Position numbers and translations under genes: made by a program. Positions 49,447 to 61,333 of a DNA stretch of 64,000 nt are shown in pieces. The notes under the pieces are model-generated. The model ran no database searches. It had not been told where the DNA came from and saw only the letters and a program-made list of their open reading frames with translations. How positions within the stretch are numbered: the first letter of the stretch is position 1; every line of letters begins with the position of its first letter. Location: assembly GCF_009730915.1 (NCBI RefSeq), contig NC_052472.1, positions 434,001-498,000 on the forward strand, read 5' to 3'. Origin of the DNA: Dioscorea cayenensis subsp. rotundata (lineage: Eukaryota; Streptophyta; Magnoliopsida; Dioscoreales; Dioscoreaceae).

Positions 49447-50719
49447 GACCTACAGGCTTTTTACATGCCATAAGTTCTAAATCAAGTAAGGATAAGGTAC
49501 TGAAAAGTCATATAAAACAAATTTCTTTGAACATGTGTTTTTACATATACAAAAAATTCAAACTCAAAACTATTTACTTAAATGACTCAAGTTTTTATCA
49601 GTTGGTCGACCATGTTGATATATATATATAAGCTTTAGCAAAAAAAATACATGTATGAAAAAAGAATGTTTATTTAGATATATATGAAGTTAAAGTTAAA
49701 GTAGAAAGGATTATTTAAAGTTGTATAGGGGTTGTGAAATGTGATTAAAAAAACATTGAAAGGGATGATACCTAACTTGGTGGGCTTTGAGTTTTGAAGA
49801 TAAAAATGTAAACAAAATAGTTTGGTCTAAATCCATCATCTCCCTCACCAAACATTTGCCCACAAAAATCATTCTTAATCTTTAAAGTTTTAATTTTACT
49901 TATTAAAAGTTAGAGTTTGAAGATTGTTGTGATGTATACCTTGCACTCAAATTTAAGAGCATTAATTATTTTTCCATTTTGGAATCAATCATTTGTTTCT
50001 ATGTTTTTATGTTTTCCAAACCATGCAAATTGCAAGATTGGACAAAAAAATATATATACCAAATCAAAATTTTTAAATATAAAAAAATAAAAAAAAAAAA
50101 CTCAAAAATATTGAATGATATATATATATATATATATCACTAACAAGACAATTGCAGCAATAAAGTTTTGGGTTAAGTGATTTCGAATTAAAATTTTTAT
50201 TTATGTAAAAAAAACATTTACCGTAGAAATCTACTCTTTTATTAAGCTCCTAGAAAATTAATTGGCCATATGCTCAATTAAAATTACTTATATATCCTTT
50301 TAAAAATTATACTTCTATAATAATTTTGTAAAATATTTTTACTTGCTTAAATGCTTTAACGTTAAAAATGAAATCATAAAATGTGCAAAAATAAAAATTC
50401 ACCTTTAACTTTTCTATTTTTGAAGAAGGAAAAGTAATATATATATATATATATATAAAAAAATTTACATAAAGTTTTTATAAATATTATATATATATAT
50501 ATATATATATATTTTTCTGCAACATCTTTATAGCTTTTTTAAATGTAGTGATATTTATGGCAGCCATTAGATCATGAATTAAGAATACTGTTAGATACTA
50601 TCACATTTATATGCACAAATGAACAATAATCATTAAATTTTTCATTAGATTTTTATTTACAATGTTTAATACTTTCATAAACTTAAAATCTAATAAGGAG
50701 AAAAGACGTAGATGTGAAT

Positions 50720-51007
50720 TTATATATTTATATATATGAGGACCTATCATCTAGAGACGTTCATAGAATTGAAATTTAGGAATGCCCACAGTAGTCATCG
50801 GATGATAATCCGACGGCTATTATTATCATGAACAATAAAAAACTGCATTCTACATTATTGTACAATAATCATAAACAATTAAAATTATACCATGTTTATA
50901 TAAACAAACGACCGTTGTTGGATGATAATCCAACGGTTTAGATTTAAAACATCCCTAGATTTGAAATCTAGGGACTTATATAGATGATTTTTTTCCTCTA
51001 TATATAT
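50720..51007. mobile_element. (TA)n-bounded short dispersed element, copy C
   Basis: Closest relative of copy A (17868-18169): starts gaggacctatcatctagaga, has gatgataatccgacggctat, then gttggatgataatccaacgg, and ends near ctagggacttatatagatga. Bounded by TA-rich tracts on both sides. A more diverged segment of similar composition (50513-50719) precedes it. Confidence 0.55.
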
Positions 51008-51018
51008 GAGAAAACATC

Positions 51019-51050
51019 AACTGCGGACATTTGTAGGAACGTCCGCAGTT
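51019..51050. repeat. Perfect 10-bp inverted repeat
   Basis: aactgcggac at 51019-51028 is exactly complementary to gtccgcagtt at 51041-51050 with a 12-base loop. It is GC-rich in an AT-rich setting and sits at the start of a short TA-bounded segment just before the LTR-like unit, so it may be an element end. Confidence 0.8.
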
Positions 51051-51215
51051 CAGCACAGTGTCAATTAGAGTGCTACAGTGTTATGGGTAAGTTGGGTTGA
51101 TTAGTTTTAGTTTTGTTTATAAATATTTTATTGTAAATCTAGTAGAAATAGAGTTGGACGTTTCAGATTTGTTCAGCTACTGTGCACAAATCGAGTGAAC
51201 GGTTTAGATCAAATC

Positions 51216-54200
51216 TGTCACACCCACCCCTTCTACTGAGGTAAATGTGGCACCCATCAGTTAAAATTCCCTTTTAACTGGAAACTGACACCCTGTTTTA
51301 AACAAAATCAGACCTACAAATCACAATTTACAACTTTACACCAACTACAGGTTCAAATACATAAATATCATGAATACAATAACTCAAATTTGCGGGTACA
51401 ACCGCTACAAGATCACAACAACAATAAATAAAAAGAAAGGAAGAAGGACCCACTGCAATCCTGGACTCAACCTGACTAGCTCTATAGTCGAACGGTGATC
51501 TACTAGGGTCCTGCTCCTGCAACTACAGCACATTCAGTTGGTCGGTAGTGGCTTAATAATTTCAAATACTTAAATACAGTATATATATAGTATATAAATA
51601 CCAACTTCTCAAATAATTTTCCAACTTTTTCAAAATACCAGAATTTTAGCAAAATACAATCTTTAAAGAACTCTTGAAACATAAATTCAACATAAATCAA
51701 CATCAATTTGATTTTCTCAGAAAACACAAATTTTGTGAGAGTCTGGTCTCATCACAATTCAAAAATATAACATAAATCTCAAATTCAAAATAAAGCAATA
51801 CCCAACACTCACCCGAAAGATAACATGGTCAGAAAACTCTCTAAACCCTCGCAGTGGCGGCTGAGGTTGAGCCGTCAAGGAACTCACGTCCTAGCGTTGA
51901 CCCAGTCGATTCGCGGTCGGTGACCCCGGCTACCCGATGAATATCCGATCAGGGGCTCTACACTCCCACCGAACGGCCTCGTAGTAATCAACACCGGGTC
52001 CACCACGCCACCTCTAAAGGTGGCCCGTGGGGACCCACTCATCGATAGTCGGGCCTTAGCCCGTCACCATCAAAACCATCGAGTAAATACGGCAATAATA
52101 CCATCGATATAAATCATATCACAGGATCCTTTTCCAGGACAAGTATTCACATCACGGAAATAAACATTATTTTCCACAAAGCCAATGCCAAAAAGTATAA
52201 CCATGCATAATACCAGAGTAAAGATCCATGATACCATTCCTATACCAGGAATGAAAACCAATTCTACTAATAATGCCGATAAAACATCTTTAATATGCTC
52301 ACATGGTTTCGCAAATCACTCCAAATCAAAAGCATATATACCCATCAAAAATAAATACAAGAATTGAATAATTAAATCACATATACATGTATTTTTTACT
52401 ATTCACAAATACATATAATTATACAAAATCGATGTATCAATCACGGTTATCATGGCACATCGTAGGAAAAATAAATATAAGTATATTTCGACCTTATACT
52501 GCAATTAAACATGATAAAAATGAAAATACTTAAACATTTATTTCCAAAAATACTAGCCATTAAACAATTATTTCAAAAATAATAATAATTAATCAATTAT
52601 TTAAAATAATAGCCACTACCAACTCACCTGGTGTCCTTGGGTTCCTGCTAGACCCGGAACTCCCTCCCAAGACTCGAACAACACCTAATAGAATAATATA
52701 ATAAAAAAATAAATAACATATTTAAACTCAAAAGAAAAATACAAAAAATAATAATCAACCTCTATCAGGGCCCACTCACTCCAATCGGTTCAAACCCCGA
52801 CTGCATAATCAAATTGGTCTCCAATCGCACTTTAGCCCAACCTCGATTTGGACTGACCATTCTCGGACCAACCTCGAACCATCCCTCAATTCCACTGAAC
52901 CAAGCTCAAATTCACTGAACCAAACTCAATTTCACTGAACCAGGTTTAATTAAAACCAATCAGCCTTGAACCAACTCAATTCTTATACAAAATATATTGA
53001 ACCAACTTGGTTCAGCCCAAAACCCTTAGCCCAACATCCAAACCAAACCCAAATCAACTTCAACTAATTCAATTCAACCAAACCATTCAAGTCAACCACA
53101 CTCAAACTCGAGTTTAATCAAACCCCTGACCAGGATCAATTCAATCAAAGCCCAACCAATTCGATTCTCATCCAAAACCCAATTCCAATTCAATTAAATG
53201 AACTTGGTTAAACCAAATCAAAACTCAACTCAATCAATTCAATTCAATTCAACTCAACCAAATCAATTATAACTTGGTTTGATCCAACCAAATCAACTTG
53301 GCTAACTCAACCAATTCCAATCTAACCATCATCATTAACATCTTAATCATCATAATCATCAACTTAATTAACTAAACCAAACCCTAATCTCGGTGCTACG
53401 AGTAATCTGCTATGAGAAACCGAAAAATCTCATCCTTCATTCAAGTTTAGATTCATCACAAATACTGATGATTTTTTTCAACACAAATTGAGCGTAATCA
53501 ATCATCTATAACCATTAAACATGTTTTTTTCCTACTCAAATCCATCATTATCTTCATCAAATCCATCAAATACACATATATACATGCATACATACACTCA
53601 TTCATCAAAAATACACCAAGAAAAAGCTCTTACCAACTAAAAACCATCCTCCGTGAGGCCTCCTCCAGTGATCTCCCATCCCCGCACCTCAAATCTCCCA
53701 TTTTTCTCCTCATTTCTTCATTTTTATTTTATTTTTCTTACTACGAGTTCTTGTAGCAAAGATGGAGAAGAGATGAACAATTTCTCAAACCCTAGATTTT
53801 TCCTCTAAATTACATTTTCAGCTCGAAATTCACTTTCAATCCCTCAAATATATTTTTCTTACAAAACAGTCCCTGAAAAAAACTCACCAATGATCCCTGA
53901 ATTATGAAATAGTATACCAAAAGGTCGCTTTCAAATTACCCAGCGGTCCCCGGGGTTATAACACAACATTTTTAAAAGATCCCTTCATCTTACTTTTTCG
54001 ATCCTCGGTTTTATGTAAACATTTTCATGTCCATCCCTTTTTCGTTTATTTTTAACCCAAAATAAAAACTTTTACATTTAAGTCCTTATTCTTTTCCGCT
54101 TGGGTTTCTCACCAAAATTACTACTGTACAAAAATATTACGAATCTGTAGTAATACCACGAATATATTTTTCGATGAATTATCCAAAGGTTCAGGGGTAT

Positions 54201-54717
54201 TCTGATCCTTCCCCTAAAAATTTAGTCCTCGAAAATTTCTTTAAGTGTCATCAATCTGATATCACTGAATTTCATTTTCTTTGGTTCCAAGATCGTTTCT
54301 CTTGCTACAAATATGCTTAATAGTAAAATAATCACTGCTGCGAAATCACTATATATCGATTCAACGAAACAACATGCCAAACACACTTTCTTGGCATCTT
54401 CAAGTCAGACTCATTTTGGATAAAAACAATTCGATCGAAATATCTCGACCCATGATCCCGATTCACGATCGCTCTACTCAGCTCTTTTGTCTCAAATGTC
54501 AAAACCTACTATCGAGTCCTCGATCGACATGCAGACTTAGGGTTTTAACCCGATTGGAGACTCTAAATACTTCTAGTGAGGCCCTTAACTGCATCCAATC
54601 ACTCACTAAACCTTTAAGTCTAGACATGACTTCTAAACTTAGGCTCAGGATCACGACCCAGTGATCTCTACCAAAGCAAGGGATATCTCAACCTCATGAC
54701 TCACGATACGCAAAAGA
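51216..54717. repeat. LTR-like 3.5-kb unit, copy 1
   Basis: Begins tgtcacacccaccccttcta; TGTCAC at the left edge is usual for plant LTRs. The unit is 3502 bp to the start of the next copy. It contains Pro/Gly-poor, CT- and A-rich, non-coding sequence with a GC-rich patch (51830-52080) and a long run of caattcaa-type repeats (52980-53330). No gag, protease, RT or integrase domain is visible. Either a very long LTR or a unit of a large non-autonomous element. Confidence 0.65.
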
Positions 54718-57657
54718 TGTCGCACCCTGCCCCTTCTCTCGAGGTAAATGTGGCACGTCGGGTTAAAATTCCCTTTTAGCTGGAAGCGACTACCACTGTT
54801 TTTAAACAAAATCGGACCTCTGAATCACTGATTTACTGACTTTTACACCAACTCATGGGTTGAATACATAAATATCAGTGAATCTGATAACTCAAATTTG
54901 CGAGTACAACCGCTACTGAGATCACGACAACAATAAATAAAAAGAAAGGAAGAAGGACCCACTTTGCAATCCCGGACTCGACGCGACTAGCTCTATAGTC
55001 GAGCGGTGATCTACTAGGGTCCCGCTCCTGCTGACTACTGACACGTTCGGGTTGGTCGGGTGGTGGCTTAATAATTTCAAATACTTAAATACGATATATA
55101 TATAGTATATAAATACCAACTTCTCAAATAATTTTCCAACTTTTTCAAAATACCAGAATTTTAGCAAAATACAATCTTTAAAGAACTCTTGAAACATAAA
55201 TTCAACATAAATCAACATCAGATTTGATTTTTCTCGAGAAAACACAAATTTTTGTGAGATGCGAGTCTCATCACGATTCAAAAATATAACATAAATCTCA
55301 AATTCAAAATAAAGCAATACCCAACACTCACTGACAGTAACATGAGTGCAGAAAACTCTCTAAAACCCCTCGCCTGGTGGCGAGCTGGGTTGAGGCCGTC
55401 GAGGAACTCACGTCCCCATGCGTTGACCCGTCGGTCACCCGGTCGGTGACCCGACTACCGATGAATATCCGATCGAGGGACTCTACACTCCCGCTGAGCG
55501 GCCTCGTGAGTAATCAACACCGGGTCCACCACGCCACCTCTAAAAGGTCGGCCCGTGGGGACCACGCTCTGCGATGAGTCGGGCCTTGGCAGTCGCCCAG
55601 TCAAAACCCGTCAAGTAAATCACGGATGATAATACCATCGATATAAATCATATCCGAGGATCCTTTTCGGGACAAGTATTCGCATCACGGAAATAAACAT
55701 TATTTTCCAGCCAAAGCTCATGCAAAAGTATAACCATGCATAATACCGGTAAAGATCGCATGATACCATTCCTATACTGGGGAATGAAAACCCGATTCTA
55801 CTAACAATCGCCGAGTAAAACATCTTTAATATGCTCACATGGTTTCTGCAAATCACTCCAAATCAAAGCATATATACCATCAAAAATAAATACTGAGAAT
55901 TGAATAATTAAATCACGTATACATTGTATTTTTACTATTCACAAATACATATAATTATACAAAGCTGATGTATCGATCACGGTTATCATGGCAGCATCGT
56001 AGGAAAAATAAATATAAGTATATTTCGACCTTATACATAATTAAACATGATAAAATGAAATACTTAAACATTTATTTCCAAAATACTAGCCATTAAACAA
56101 TTATTTTCAAAATAATAATAATTAATCAATTATTTAAAATAATAGCCACTACTAACTCACAGTGTCCTTGGGTTCCTTGCTAGAGCGCGGAACTCACTCC
56201 CAAAGCCCGAGCAAACCACCTAATAGAATAATATAATAAAAAAATAAATAACGATATTTAAACTCGAAAAGAAAACTACAAAAATAATAATCAACTCTAC
56301 TAGTGGGCCACTCACTCAATCGGTTCAAACGCGACTGTGCAGTAATCGAAATTGGTCTCAGATTGCACTTAAAAGCCAACTCAATTTGGACTAGACCATT
56401 ACTGGACCAACCTGAACCATCCTCAATTCCACTGAGACCAGAGCTCAAATTCACTGAACCAAACTCAATTTCACTGAACCAGGTTTAATTAAACCAATCA
56501 GCCTTGAACCAACTCAATTCTTATACAAAAAATATATTGAACCAACTTGGTTCAGCCCAAAACCACTTAGTAACATCGCAAAAGCCAAGCCCATCAGCTT
56601 GACTAATTCAATTCAACCAAAACAATTCCGAGTCAACCCACTCAAAGCTAGTTTAATCAGACTCAGCGAGGATCGATTCAATCGAAAGCCCAACGAATTC
56701 GATTACCATCCGAGCCGATTCGATTCGATTAAATGAGCTTGGTTAAAGTAAAAATCAAAGCTCAACTCAATCGATTCGATTCGATTCAAGCTCAACCAAA
56801 TCGATTATAACTTGGTTTGATCCACCAAATCAACTTGGCTAACTCAACCCGATTCGATCTAACCATCATCATTAACATCTTAATCATCATAATCATCGAC
56901 AATTAACTAAACCAAAGCCCCTAATCTAGGTTACTACTGATGAGTGCTGCGATAAAAGCCCAGAAAATCTCGTCCTTCAGTTCAAAATTTAGATTCGTAC
57001 GAATCTGATGATTTTTTCGACACAAATTGAAGCCAGATAAATCATCATAACAATTAAACATGTTTTTCTACTCAAATCCATCATTATCTTCATCAAATCC
57101 ATCAAATACACATATATACATGCATACATACACTCATTCGTAATCTGTCAAGAAAAGCTCTTCGCATTAAAACCGTACTCCGGTGGCTCCTCCGGCGATC
57201 TCATCCAGCTCAAATCTCCCGTTTTCTCCTCGTTTTCTTCATTTTTTTATTTTTATTTTTATCTACCGGGGTTCTTGTAGCACAAGATGGAGAAGAAGAT
57301 GAGACAATTTCTCAAACCCTAGATTTTTCCTCTAAATTACATTTTCAGCATGAAATTCACTTTCGATCCCTCAAATATATTTTCTTACAAAACAGTCCCT
57401 GAAAAAAACTCACCAATGATCCCTGAATTATGAAATAGTATTACCGAAAGGTCGCTTTCAAATTCAGCAGATCCCGGTTATAACCACAGTTAAAAGATCC
57501 TTCATCTACTCGATTCTCGGTTTATAAGCATTCTGTCCATCCTTTTTCATTTATTTTTAACCCAAAATAAAAACTTTTTACTTTTAGTCATTCTTTCCCT
57601 TGGGTTTCTCAAAAATTTCTTTTGTTTAAAATATTCTCATGTCCGTACCATTATATA
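54718..57657. repeat. LTR-like 3.5-kb unit, copy 2, cut by assembly gap
   Basis: Same order and orientation as copy 1, starting tgtcgcaccctgccccttct immediately after it. Long AT stretches are identical to copy 1 (about 130 bp around 55090-55220), while differences concentrate where copy 2 has CG, or CTG/AGTG, against CA or TG in copy 1. The copy runs into the gap at its position about 2.94 kb. Confidence 0.8.
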
Positions 57658-58657
57658 NNNNNNNNNNNNNNNNNNNNNNNNNNNNNNNNNNNNNNNNNNN
57701 NNNNNNNNNNNNNNNNNNNNNNNNNNNNNNNNNNNNNNNNNNNNNNNNNNNNNNNNNNNNNNNNNNNNNNNNNNNNNNNNNNNNNNNNNNNNNNNNNNNN
57801 NNNNNNNNNNNNNNNNNNNNNNNNNNNNNNNNNNNNNNNNNNNNNNNNNNNNNNNNNNNNNNNNNNNNNNNNNNNNNNNNNNNNNNNNNNNNNNNNNNNN
57901 NNNNNNNNNNNNNNNNNNNNNNNNNNNNNNNNNNNNNNNNNNNNNNNNNNNNNNNNNNNNNNNNNNNNNNNNNNNNNNNNNNNNNNNNNNNNNNNNNNNN
58001 NNNNNNNNNNNNNNNNNNNNNNNNNNNNNNNNNNNNNNNNNNNNNNNNNNNNNNNNNNNNNNNNNNNNNNNNNNNNNNNNNNNNNNNNNNNNNNNNNNNN
58101 NNNNNNNNNNNNNNNNNNNNNNNNNNNNNNNNNNNNNNNNNNNNNNNNNNNNNNNNNNNNNNNNNNNNNNNNNNNNNNNNNNNNNNNNNNNNNNNNNNNN
58201 NNNNNNNNNNNNNNNNNNNNNNNNNNNNNNNNNNNNNNNNNNNNNNNNNNNNNNNNNNNNNNNNNNNNNNNNNNNNNNNNNNNNNNNNNNNNNNNNNNNN
58301 NNNNNNNNNNNNNNNNNNNNNNNNNNNNNNNNNNNNNNNNNNNNNNNNNNNNNNNNNNNNNNNNNNNNNNNNNNNNNNNNNNNNNNNNNNNNNNNNNNNN
58401 NNNNNNNNNNNNNNNNNNNNNNNNNNNNNNNNNNNNNNNNNNNNNNNNNNNNNNNNNNNNNNNNNNNNNNNNNNNNNNNNNNNNNNNNNNNNNNNNNNNN
58501 NNNNNNNNNNNNNNNNNNNNNNNNNNNNNNNNNNNNNNNNNNNNNNNNNNNNNNNNNNNNNNNNNNNNNNNNNNNNNNNNNNNNNNNNNNNNNNNNNNNN
58601 NNNNNNNNNNNNNNNNNNNNNNNNNNNNNNNNNNNNNNNNNNNNNNNNNNNNNNNNN
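57658..58657. other. Assembly gap of exactly 1000 N
   Basis: Round length indicates a placeholder of unknown true size, placed inside the repeat region. Apparent open frames across it are meaningless. Confidence 0.99.
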
Positions 58658-59968
58658 GGGTATTACAAAATCACTGTGCATCTCACTTTTTACTGTGTTA
58701 ATATTTATAAGCACAGTAATACTGTTCATAAAACAATGCTGAACCATTGGATCGAAATTTAACAGTAGATTTTAAATCTACAAATGTTGGTAGGTGATTC
58801 AACCTATATATATATATATAAGTTATATAAAAGTTAAAAAGAAACCTTGTATTTGACTGAGGTAGACTTTTACACAATATAATTTTTTTCAAATCCTGTA
58901 ACTTTTTTTCTCTCCAATCAAGACTAAAGTAAAGACATGTATACCAACACCAAAACAACCTAAGAAAAAGCAGCATTTATTATCTCTCTTTCTCTCTTGA
59001 AACTCTATATATATTTTGTGAGAAGAGCACCACCACCACCACCACCAACACATCTTCCACTCAAATTATATTAGAGCCTGATTCTTTTCTTTTTTCTTTT
59101 TCTGCTACTGCTCTTTTATTGTCCTTGTGAGCTGCAGTTGTGTCAGCACATCACAAGGATCTCACATTAATTTCACCACCTTTTCTCTTTCCTCAAATTC
59201 CTATTAATTTCACTCACTCACATAATCACATCACTGTAAAAAATCACAAAAAAAAAATAAAAATAAAAATTCCTCCATACTTATCATCTAATAAATCTCT
59301 TTTACTTCTCTTCATTGCTTCCATAATTCCAAACACAAGAAAACAATTCTCTTTCATGCCCTCTCTCTCTCTCTCTAGATATATATATATATATAAAAAA
59401 ATTAAGCTTAAGAATAAACATTTGAGTTACAATAAGAGAGAGTATATATATATATATATATATCATGCTCAAGTTAATTAAGATCAAAACTTTGATATAA
59501 GTATTTCAGCAATGGAAGAATTAGTTTTTTTCTTAATGGAACAAAAGAAGCAGAAAGATCATGAGTTTGTGTTTGATTTCAGTAATACAAGATGAGAAAT
59601 TTTCTGATCAATTAGCAAGCAAGCAAACAAACACAAAGAACACAAAGATGACAAAGATCATAACTTTGTGTTAGATTTCCATGAAACAAGATGGGAAACA
59701 TGTCAACAAATAGAGAAACAAAGAAACACAATAAGAACAAAGATCAAGAGTTTGTGTTTGATTTCAGTGATACAAAGCACAAAGATCACAGTTTTTGAGA
59801 TAGATGATAGATCTCAATTAATGAAACTAGATGAGAAACAACCAAACAAGCACAAAGATCAAAACTTTGTGTCTGATTTCAGTAATTTATAAAAGATCTG
59901 AACTTTTGAGTGGATTTTCAATGGCACTAAAATTGGAAACATCTCTCCTGTTCAATTAGTTAGTATTC

Positions 59969-60280
59969 ATCAATGGACAAAGAAACAACCAAAAAACAAG
60001 AGCAAAGATCAAAACTTTCTCTTCAACTAGTACTGATCAATGGACAAAGAAACAACCAAAACAAGAGCAAAGATCAAAACTTTCTCTTCAATTAGTGTTC
60101 ATCAATGAACAAAGAAACAACCAAAAACAAGAGCAAAGATCAAAACTTTCTCTTCAATTAGTATTCATCAATGGACAAAGAAACAACCAAAAACAAGAGC
60201 AAAGATCAAAACTTTCTCTTCAATTAGCATTGATCAATGAACAAAGAAACAACAAAAAACAAGAGGAAAGATCAAAAAGA
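59969..60280. repeat. 66-bp tandem repeat, about 4.7 units
   Basis: Units starting atcaatg(g/a)acaaagaaaca begin at 59969, 60036, 60101, 60167 and 60233 (spacing 67, 65, 66, 66). Each carries caagagcaaagatcaaaact. Upstream (59540-59900) older units with aagatcaaaactttgtgt and gatttcagtaat phrases suggest a longer, decayed array. It begins about 220 bp beyond the RLP44 stop codon on that gene's 3' side. Confidence 0.9.
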
Positions 60281-60427
60281 AGTTTCTGTATGATTTCAGT
60301 AATACATGCTGAGAAAATCTCTCAAATTGAATTAGTTTTCCTTAAAAGTGACAATATACACACATCCTTCCTCCATTAACAAACCTTAATCTTGTCAAGA
60401 AGAAAAAAAAAATAGCAAAATAATCAA

Positions 60428-60466
60428 AAGAAGAAGAAGAAGAAGAAGAAGAAGAAGAAGAAGAAC
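60428..60466. repeat. (GAA)n microsatellite
   Basis: Thirteen near-perfect GAA units (CTT on the RLP44 sense strand), about 40-75 bp beyond the RLP44 stop codon, hence likely in its 3' UTR. Confidence 0.9.
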
Positions 60467-60502
60467 CTCCATGGAGAAATAGTAGGAAGGAGAAGAAGAA
60501 GA

Positions 60503-61333
60503 TCAGTAATCAGGCATGAGATGAGAGACCTTCCCTTCCTCCCCAGGAACCATGGCATCCCTCTCAGTGACCCGGAGCCAGATACAAACCGCAGTGAAGC
60601 TAAGCACCAAGCTGAGAAGGCCACTACCGAGACCAATCCCAACGATGGCGAGCACGGAGAGACCACGGTCACGCAAAGGCGGCAAAGGGAAACCATAAAG
60701 CCCCTTGTTGCCAGAGAAAGAGCTAGCATTGAACCTCGTCAAACCAGTGCCACTGCGGTTGGAGAGAAGAGGAGGGATAAAACCAGAGAGATGGTTATCA
60801 GAGACATCAAAGGAGGAGAGACGAACGAGAAGGCCGAATTGATCAGGGATGGGGCCGGAGAGGAGATTGGAGTGGAGGTCGATGACGTTGAGATAAGCGC
60901 AGAGAGCGAGCTGAGGAGGGATTGGACCGGAGAGGAGGTTAGAAGAGAGGTTGAGAACGGCGAGATTGAGGAGAAGGGAGAGGGAGAGAGGGATTGGACC
61001 GGCGATGGAGTTGGAGGAGAGGTCTAGGGATTGGAGATTGGTGCAGTTGGAGAGGAAAGGGGAGAGGGAGCCACGGAGAGAGAGGGAGGAGAGTGAGAGC
61101 TTGAAGACGCGGCCATTGTTGCAGGTGATGCCTTGGAGGTAGGAGGTGAAGCCATTGCAAGGAGAGGCGAAGTTGGGGCGAGTCCAGTTGTGGAGATTGT
61201 TGGAAGGGTCGATGATGGAGAGGTGGAGGTTGGTGATACAGGACTCGTCGTCGGGGTTGGAGAAGGAGGTGGATGGAGAGGAGAAGAAGAAGAAGAAAAA
61301 GAAAAGGAGGAGAAGAGATGGCGGGAACGCCAT
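60503..61333 (-). CDS. RLP44: Receptor-like protein 44 (LRR, no kinase)
   Basis: Single exon, 276 residues. Signal peptide 1 to about 24 ([10 protein letters not shown] then a Phe run), LRR N-terminal cap with paired Cys ([20 protein letters not shown], 57-76), four LRRs of the plant type ([64 protein letters not shown]), the [17 protein letters not shown] cap, a membrane helix (227-253, [15 protein letters not shown]...) and a 23-residue cytosolic tail ending [12 protein letters not shown]. Length, the GNKGLYG block and the MPDY end match Arabidopsis RLP44 (At3g49750) as I remember it. RLP44 relays cell-wall integrity signals to the BRI1/BAK1 brassinosteroid receptor complex at the plasma membrane. 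The tail serines (Ser270 here) correspond to the region reported to be phosphorylated. Intact; the start is preceded by no other in-frame ATG. Confidence 0.95.
   Translation of the reverse strand: MAFPPSLLLLFFFFFFFSSPSTSFSNPDDESCITNLHLSIIDPSNNLHNWTRPNFASPCNGFTSYLQGITCNNGRVFKLSLSSLSLRGSLSPFLSNCTNLQSLDLSSNSIAGPIPLSLSLLLNLAVLNLSSNLLSGPIPPQLALCAYLNVIDLHSNLLSGPIPDQFGLLVRLSSFDVSDNHLSGFIPPLLSNRSGTGLTRFNASSFSGNKGLYGFPLPPLRDRGLSVLAIVGIGLGSGLLSLVLSFTAVCIWLRVTERDAMVPGEEGKVSHLMPDY

Larger units (their letters stand above)
48430..51215. other. AT-rich intergenic region with several (TA)n-bounded elements
   Basis: Upstream of the helicase gene. No coding region seen. It holds at least four (TA)n tracts with short non-coding elements between them, listed separately, and a run into the LTR-like repeats at 51216. 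Confidence 0.6.
58658..60502. other. Region downstream of RLP44
   Basis: Right after the gap lies a partial (TA)n-bounded element (58658-58820) with ccattggatcgaaatttaac, related to copies A to C. Then AT-rich sequence with (CAC)n at about 59030-59047, (CT)n and (TA)n tracts (59359-59395, 59443-59462), and from 59500 a stretch of degenerate tandem repeats ending near 60300. Part of 59900-60502 is probably the RLP44 3' UTR. No other gene seen. Confidence 0.55.

Noticed and set aside
57622-58747. Three long open frames of 359-373 codons at 57.6-58.7 kb
   Set aside because: They are almost wholly made of N from the assembly gap.
60095-60379. 94-codon plus-strand frame with 22-residue repeats (QRNNQKQEQRSK)
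   Set aside because: Product of the 66-bp tandem repeat; no start context, no homology, no continuation.
60521-61027. 168-codon open frame on the plus strand
   Set aside because: Antisense to RLP44; charged low-complexity sequence created by the LRR codons.
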